DNA from: Acetatifactor muris | GTDB taxonomy: Bacteria > Bacillota > Clostridia > Lachnospirales > Lachnospiraceae | DNA length: 64,000 nt | Reading direction: 5' to 3' | NCBI RefSeq assembly: GCF_024623325.1 | Contig: NZ_JANJZD010000002.1 | Coordinates: 248,001-312,000, forward strand | Notes under the pieces: generated by a model | Seen by the model: the letters and a program-made list of their open reading frames with translations, nothing else | What the model was told of the DNA's origin: nothing | Databases searched by the model: none | Shown: positions 60,786 through 64,000 of the stretch, one piece after another | How positions within the stretch are numbered: position 1 is the stretch's first letter | Layout of the letters: each line of letters starts with the position of its first letter | Program-made: the position numbers and the translations under genes

Positions 60786-61679
60786 TCAGGCTGTTTGCTC
60801 TGCGAAACGGTTCTTTATGTGCGTCAATGCTTCTCCGATATCATCAGCAATACCGATAGACTGTCTTTTGATTTCTGCCGGGACACAGGCTTCTGTCAGA
60901 TTGATACATATGTAAGCGGCATTGGGATTCTCGCAGGTCATTTGCCAAAAAGGATATTTAATAATTCCCGGCGTATTACCGCCGACACCCAATTCCAGAT
61001 ATACAACATTCAAGTCTTTATGACCGCTTACAAAGGTTTGATACCTGTCAGCTGCCATATGCCAGCCGTCATCTTCAACAAAGGTATCGTCTGCCCGTAG
61101 ATTCATTGACATGGGTGCACCGCAAACCGGGCAATGTGGAACCAACTCGGACGGAATACGCATATTTTCCTGTTCGGCAACCATTCTTTTAATCATGGGT
61201 TCGTTATCATACGTTTTATGGTGACAGGGTTTTGAACATTGCCATAAGCCATAATCACCCTGTGTATAAAACAGCCTGTGTTTATCAAAACCTGCCTTTT
61301 GAAAGCAGTGGTCTACATTTGTTGTTAAAACAAAATAGTCCTTATCCCGAACCAGATTGTATAAATCATGATAGACGCTTTTGGGCGCATTTTGGTAACG
61401 GTTAATAAAAATGTAACGGCTCCAATACGCCCATTGTTCTTCTAATGTATTGTAGGGATAAAAGCCCGCTGAATACATATCCCTAAAACCATATTTTGCT
61501 ATGAAATCCGGAAAGTTATCCTCAAACCGTTTCCCGGAATAAGTAAATCCGGCAGAAGCAGACAGTCCTGCCCCTGCGCCTATCAAGACAGCGTCTGCGC
61601 TCTGAATTTTTATTTTCACTTTTTCGATATTATCCCAATAACTGTCTGTAGATTTTGTAGTCGCAATCTTTGAAAACAT
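60786..61679 (-). CDS. Macrodomain-linked sirtuin (SirTM-type NAD-dependent ADP-ribosyltransferase)
   Basis: About 297 residues. GAGAGLSASAGFTYSG (Rossmann NAD-binding), LTTNVDHCFQKAGFD and a zinc module with CSKPC and CPVCGAP identify a class M sirtuin. SirTM enzymes reported in other bacteria perform reversible ADP-ribosylation of lipoylated GcvH-like carrier proteins together with a macrodomain. No carrier gene is present nearby. The ATG at 61679 follows GGAGGTGGTTTTTA and lies inside the macrodomain gene's 3' end (50-bp overlap), so the two are co-translated. Confidence 0.92.
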   Translation of the reverse strand: MFSKIATTKSTDSYWDNIEKVKIKIQSADAVLIGAGAGLSASAGFTYSGKRFEDNFPDFIAKYGFRDMYSAGFYPYNTLEEQWAYWSRYIFINRYQNAPKSVYHDLYNLVRDKDYFVLTTNVDHCFQKAGFDKHRLFYTQGDYGLWQCSKPCHHKTYDNEPMIKRMVAEQENMRIPSELVPHCPVCGAPMSMNLRADDTFVEDDGWHMAADRYQTFVSGHKDLNVVYLELGVGGNTPGIIKYPFWQMTCENPNAAYICINLTEACVPAEIKRQSIGIADDIGEALTHIKNRFAEQTA

Positions 61680-62673
61680 TAAAAACCACCTCCATATCAC
61701 CTGAATGCTTTTTCTGATATTCTTTTACCGTTTGGATTGCTATTTCAGCGGCTTCTTCATTTGGAAAATGAAACTCCCCTGTAGAAATGCAACAGAAAGC
61801 AATGCTTTTCAACTGATACTCTGCGGCAAGTGCAAGGCAGGAACGGTAACAGTCTGATAGCAGATTGCGATCTCTTTGCGTGACTTCCCCATAGATAATT
61901 GGACCCACCGTATGCAGAACATATCGGCAGGGAAGATTGTAGGCTTTTGTTATTCTGGCTTTTCCCGTAGGTTCTTCTATTTTCTGTCTTTCCACGGAAT
62001 GGTTTTCTTTCATGGAACCCTTTTCTTCCATAGAATGGTTTTCTTCCGTGGAATGCCTTTCTTCCATGGAATGCTCTTCTTCCATGGAATGCTCTTCTTC
62101 CATGGAATGCTCTTCTTCCATGGAATGTTCTTCTTCCATAGAATGCTCTTCTTCCATGGAATGTTCTTCTTCCATGGAATGCTCTTCTTCCATGGAATGC
62201 CTTTCTTCCATCATACGGGAACATTCCAGACGAAGTTCTATGCCTGCGGCAGAATGAATGGCATTATCAATACACCCATGACAGGGAATAAAGCAGCCTA
62301 ACATCGTACTGTTGGCAGCATTTACAATCGCGTCTACAGATAAACGTGTAATATCGCCTTGCCATAAGTAGATCCCAGATTTCACGAATGGAATATCTGC
62401 TAAAGAGACAACGCCTTTCTCTGCTTTTTCCTCCTGCAAATATTCGTCCTGTATGTTCAGAAAATCTTCTGTAACCGGTTTGGGCGGGCGAATATTCATA
62501 AGAGAGCGTAACAGCCGCTTCCTTGCATTTTCCTCCACGGGAATATGGAAGAAGGGCATTCCATGGAAAAAAGGCGTTCCATGGAAAAAAGACGTTCCAT
62601 GGAATGATTTCAGCTCGTCATTTTCGTTTATGAGATATTCTATCAGAAAAGTAAGTCTTTCTGCCTGTGTCAT
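61630..62673 (-). CDS. Zinc macrodomain protein with an expanded repeat insertion
   Basis: About 347 residues. The macrodomain core is intact on both sides: WQGDITRLSVDAIVNAANSTMLGCF, the zinc-type CHGCIDNAIHSAAG, then after the insertion GKARITKAYNLPCRYVLHTVGP and FCCISTGEFHFPNEEAAEIAI. The partner of SirTM removes ADP-ribose. A block of about 70 residues, Glu/His/Ser/Met repeats (HSMEEE), interrupts the domain after the ECSRMMEE helix; the N-terminus carries a second, shorter repeat (FHGTPFFHG). Both keep the reading frame. AGGAGGACTCT precedes the ATG at 62673. Confidence 0.88.
   Translation of the reverse strand: MTQAERLTFLIEYLINENDELKSFHGTSFFHGTPFFHGMPFFHIPVEENARKRLLRSLMNIRPPKPVTEDFLNIQDEYLQEEKAEKGVVSLADIPFVKSGIYLWQGDITRLSVDAIVNAANSTMLGCFIPCHGCIDNAIHSAAGIELRLECSRMMEERHSMEEEHSMEEEHSMEEEHSMEEEHSMEEEHSMEEEHSMEEEHSMEERHSTEENHSMEEKGSMKENHSVERQKIEEPTGKARITKAYNLPCRYVLHTVGPIIYGEVTQRDRNLLSDCYRSCLALAAEYQLKSIAFCCISTGEFHFPNEEAAEIAIQTVKEYQKKHSGDMEVVFNVFKDCDYKIYRQLLG
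61990..62211 (-). repeat. Twelve 18-bp tandem repeats inside the macrodomain gene
   Basis: Twelve imperfect 18-bp units (61990-62205) of the form TTCCATGGAATGCTCTTC, each carrying a TTCCATGGAA palindrome core or one-base variant, followed by a partial thirteenth ending at 62211. They encode alternating acidic repeats with Met. Outer units differ more than inner ones, which suggests recent internal duplication. Lengths are multiples of 3, so the frame is preserved whatever the copy number. Confidence 0.92.
62561..62614 (-). repeat. Three 18-bp repeats with the same TTCCATGGAA core
   Basis: Units starting at 62561, 62579 and 62597 each begin TTCCATGGAA and have an 18-bp period, near the macrodomain gene's 5' end. 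The unit flank differs from the large array (AAAAAAGGCG rather than TGCTCTTC), but the palindromic core and period match, pointing to a shared origin by slippage or template switching. Confidence 0.85.
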
Positions 62674-62806
62674 AGAGTCCTCCTATCTATTGCCTGTAAG
62701 GGGCACATTTCCTTACATTTTCCGCAATGTTAACAATGGCTTCTCGTCACCCCGCTTTTACGGGGCAGAGAGATTTCTACATTTGACCGATCGATCATCC
62801 AACCCG

Positions 62807-63205
62807 TTATTCTGCTACAACTGAAATTCTCTGCTGGTTGTGGTTCCCATTTAACGCTTCATCAACCATAGCAACTGCATAGTCAGCATAACTGATCATG
62901 CTTTCTCCCTTAGCGTTCAATGTCAATTCTTCACCGCCTAAGATGTATTTCCCGGTCCTTACTCCGTCTGCCTGAAAATCTCCGGCAGGGCTGATATATG
63001 TCCATTTTACATCGGTTCTGGTTCGAAGTTCGTCAAGTGCCTTGCCTATGTTAGAAGCAAGGGGCTTGAACATTTCCGGGAAGTCTGCTCCGTCCATGAC
63101 CTGTACGGTATGCTCCGGGTCCACATACAGACTGCCCGCCCCGCCGACAACCAAAAGCCTTGTCCCCTTGCCGCTTACAAGGTCGCAGAGATCTGCGATT
63201 TTCAT
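62807..63205 (-). pseudogene. NAD(P)-binding (YwnB-like) oxidoreductase with in-frame N-terminal deletion
   Basis: About 132 residues. The original start is kept (GGAGGAACGAAACTAACT before ATG, encoding MKIA), but the sequence then jumps to the second half of an SDR-like NAD(P)-binding fold: LCDLVSGKGTRLLVVGGAGSLYVDP, FKPLASNIGKALDELR, WTYISPAGDFQADG. The Rossmann GxxGxxG segment and about 70 residues are gone, so cofactor binding should be lost. The C-terminus is otherwise conserved. It is divergent from an HxlR regulator, which normally controls such oxidoreductase genes. Confidence 0.78.
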
Positions 63206-63366
63206 AGTTAGTTTCGTTCCTCCTGTATTCTTTTTGGGTTTTATTTGCGGCTTGTTTTTTCCGCTCGTAAGATTATAATATATCCATAGGGTGAAAACGT
63301 AAAGTAAGCACTTTATTGTGCCGTAGTTACCTAAAAGAAACTATTGTGAAGAAACGGGGGTTTTTC

Positions 63367-63687
63367 ATGGAAAAAAATTTACCTGCCTGCCCGGTAGAAA
63401 CCACTTTAATGCTTATCAGTGACCGCTGGAAAGTTCTTATTATCCGTGATTTATTAGACGGTACTAAACGATTCGGAGAAATTAAAAAATCTGTTGGAAA
63501 TATATCTCAAAAAGTTTTAACTGCTAATCTGCGCTCAATGGAAGATAGCGGATTGCTTACCCGGAAAGTATATCCGGAAGTACCTCCACGGGTAGAATAC
63601 ACTTTAACCAAAACGGGGTATAGCCTGAAACCTGTTTTAGACGCTATGGTAGAGTGGGGAACGGAGTATAAAAAGAAAAACAGTTAG
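63367..63687 (+). CDS. HxlR-family transcriptional regulator
   Basis: About 106 residues. LPACPVETTLMLISDRWKVLIIRDLLDGTKRFGEIKKSVGNISQKVLTANLRSMEDSGLLTR gives the winged-helix HxlR fold, with the N-terminal Cys of ACPVE that in relatives senses electrophiles or oxidants. The ATG at 63367 follows a GGGGG ribosome site. It is divergent from the deleted NAD(P)-binding gene and probably represses it and itself. The 161-bp intergenic region contains candidate sites that I could not define. Confidence 0.92.
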   Translation: MEKNLPACPVETTLMLISDRWKVLIIRDLLDGTKRFGEIKKSVGNISQKVLTANLRSMEDSGLLTRKVYPEVPPRVEYTLTKTGYSLKPVLDAMVEWGTEYKKKNS

Positions 63688-64000
63688 GATCTCCTCCCTT
63701 TTCTGTAAGGTCCTAACTTCTTCGTCCCTCCTGTCCATAACCAGGGCATACATTTCAGCTTTCGCATCTTTTTCAGCGGATTTTCCTTTCGGCTCCGATA
63801 ATACTCATGTATTTCCCGGAACTCCGCCCTCTTTCCAGTCAGCGATATCGCTACCTCATACAGTACATATCTCAGACGCTTCCGCCCGCGGTAGCTGAGT
63901 GTCCAATATCCCCGTCTCATCGTTTCTTTAATTTCCCATTCACTGGAATCCACGAAATTCTTCACCTGAAGTCTTCCTACTTCCGTGCCGGTACCAAATC
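63684..64000 (-). mobile_element. IS110-family transposase, C-terminal remnant (partial at window edge)
   Basis: In frame from the right edge, the sequence reads through SSEWEIKETMRRGYWTLSYRGRKRLRYVLYEVAISLTGK and EFREIHEYYRSRKENPLKKM, the C-terminal transposase_20 block (SKRG-RKRLRY) of IS110/IS1111 elements. After that the sequence drifts (KCMPWLWTGG), and the usual last 20-30 residues are not recognisable, so the element is probably degraded. Its TTG/GTG-less entry shows the gene continues outside the window. No terminal repeat was recognised. Confidence 0.7.

Noticed and set aside
60705..61100. Plus-strand frame after the DUF262 gene
   Set aside because: It runs antisense through the sirtuin gene and the intergenic hairpin.
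61990..62211. Possible CRISPR array
   Set aside because: Units are contiguous 18-bp tandem repeats with no spacers, and they lie inside a coding frame.
61876..62301. Plus-strand frame rich in FFHGM repeats
   Set aside because: It is the antisense of the 18-bp repeat array in the macrodomain gene; the macrodomain core on the other strand explains it.
21701..62673. Integrated prophage or conjugative element as the source of the island
   Set aside because: No integrase, terminase, relaxase or structural genes are present; only the IS110 remnant at the right edge is mobile.

Overview
The window looks like chromosomal DNA from an anaerobic gut Firmicute of the Lachnospiraceae/Clostridia type. 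This is inferred from strong AGGAGG ribosome sites, LplB/LplC-type sugar permeases with a membrane-bound AraC regulator, hybrid sensor kinases with clostridial-style receiver pairs, and the mix of MATE, GNAT, HxlR and ECF/zf-HC2 genes. No rRNA, tRNA, CRISPR array or prophage was recognised. Many genes are degraded (in-frame deletions, a nonsense codon, frameshifts, truncations), so the region appears to be in flux.

Layout. (1) 1-7.8 kb: end of a WYL/DeoR-type regulator, a truncated GNAT, a large hybrid histidine kinase, a double-GNAT protein, a DUF1905 protein, a MATE exporter behind a structured leader, and two decaying genes (MmcQ/YjbR-EVE and NUDIX). (2) 7.9-18.5 kb: a carbohydrate-uptake locus with a HAD phosphatase, two CUT1 permeases, a solute-binding lipoprotein, a membrane-anchored AraC regulator, two metallo-beta-lactamase-fold hydrolases, a second HAD and a TIM-barrel isomerase. 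The first HAD gene and the transporter operon carry the same 82-bp promoter/operator block. (3) 18.6-21.6 kb: an ABC ATPase remnant, yaaA and bcp (peroxide defence), an apparently orphan promoter-terminator transcript, and an AT-rich foreign two-gene module.

(4) 21.7-62.7 kb is a dense island of nucleic-acid-processing and conflict genes: recQ; a promoter-led operon of a GHKL-ATPase/SF1-helicase fusion with two MNT-fold nucleotidyltransferases and a small protein; an ECF sigma/anti-sigma pair; an McrB plus DUF2357 restriction pair (the latter frameshifted); an endonuclease/exonuclease/phosphatase-fold protein and a helical-repeat protein; an operon of SAM methyltransferase, PLD-SF2 helicase, membrane-tethered HTH protein, UvrD-like helicase and two GNATs; a seven-gene coupled operon of MBL-fold protein, trypsin-STAND NTPase, two small proteins, radical SAM/SPASM enzyme, unknown protein and XRE regulator; a large glycoside hydrolase; a GmrSD-like DUF262/DUF1524 protein; and a SirTM sirtuin-zinc macrodomain pair whose macrodomain gene contains an expanded 18-bp tandem repeat.

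(5) 62.8-64 kb: an internally deleted NAD(P)-binding protein divergent from an HxlR regulator, then the C-terminal part of an IS110-family transposase at the window edge.

The best candidate for an undescribed system is 48.85-56.0 kb. An MBL plus trypsin-STAND core, resembling AVAST/Avs-type immune modules, is translationally coupled to a radical SAM/SPASM enzyme and to a small protein whose N-terminus carries an NSSSTSF motif. The second is the GHKL-helicase plus twin nucleotidyltransferase operon at 23.9-31.0 kb.
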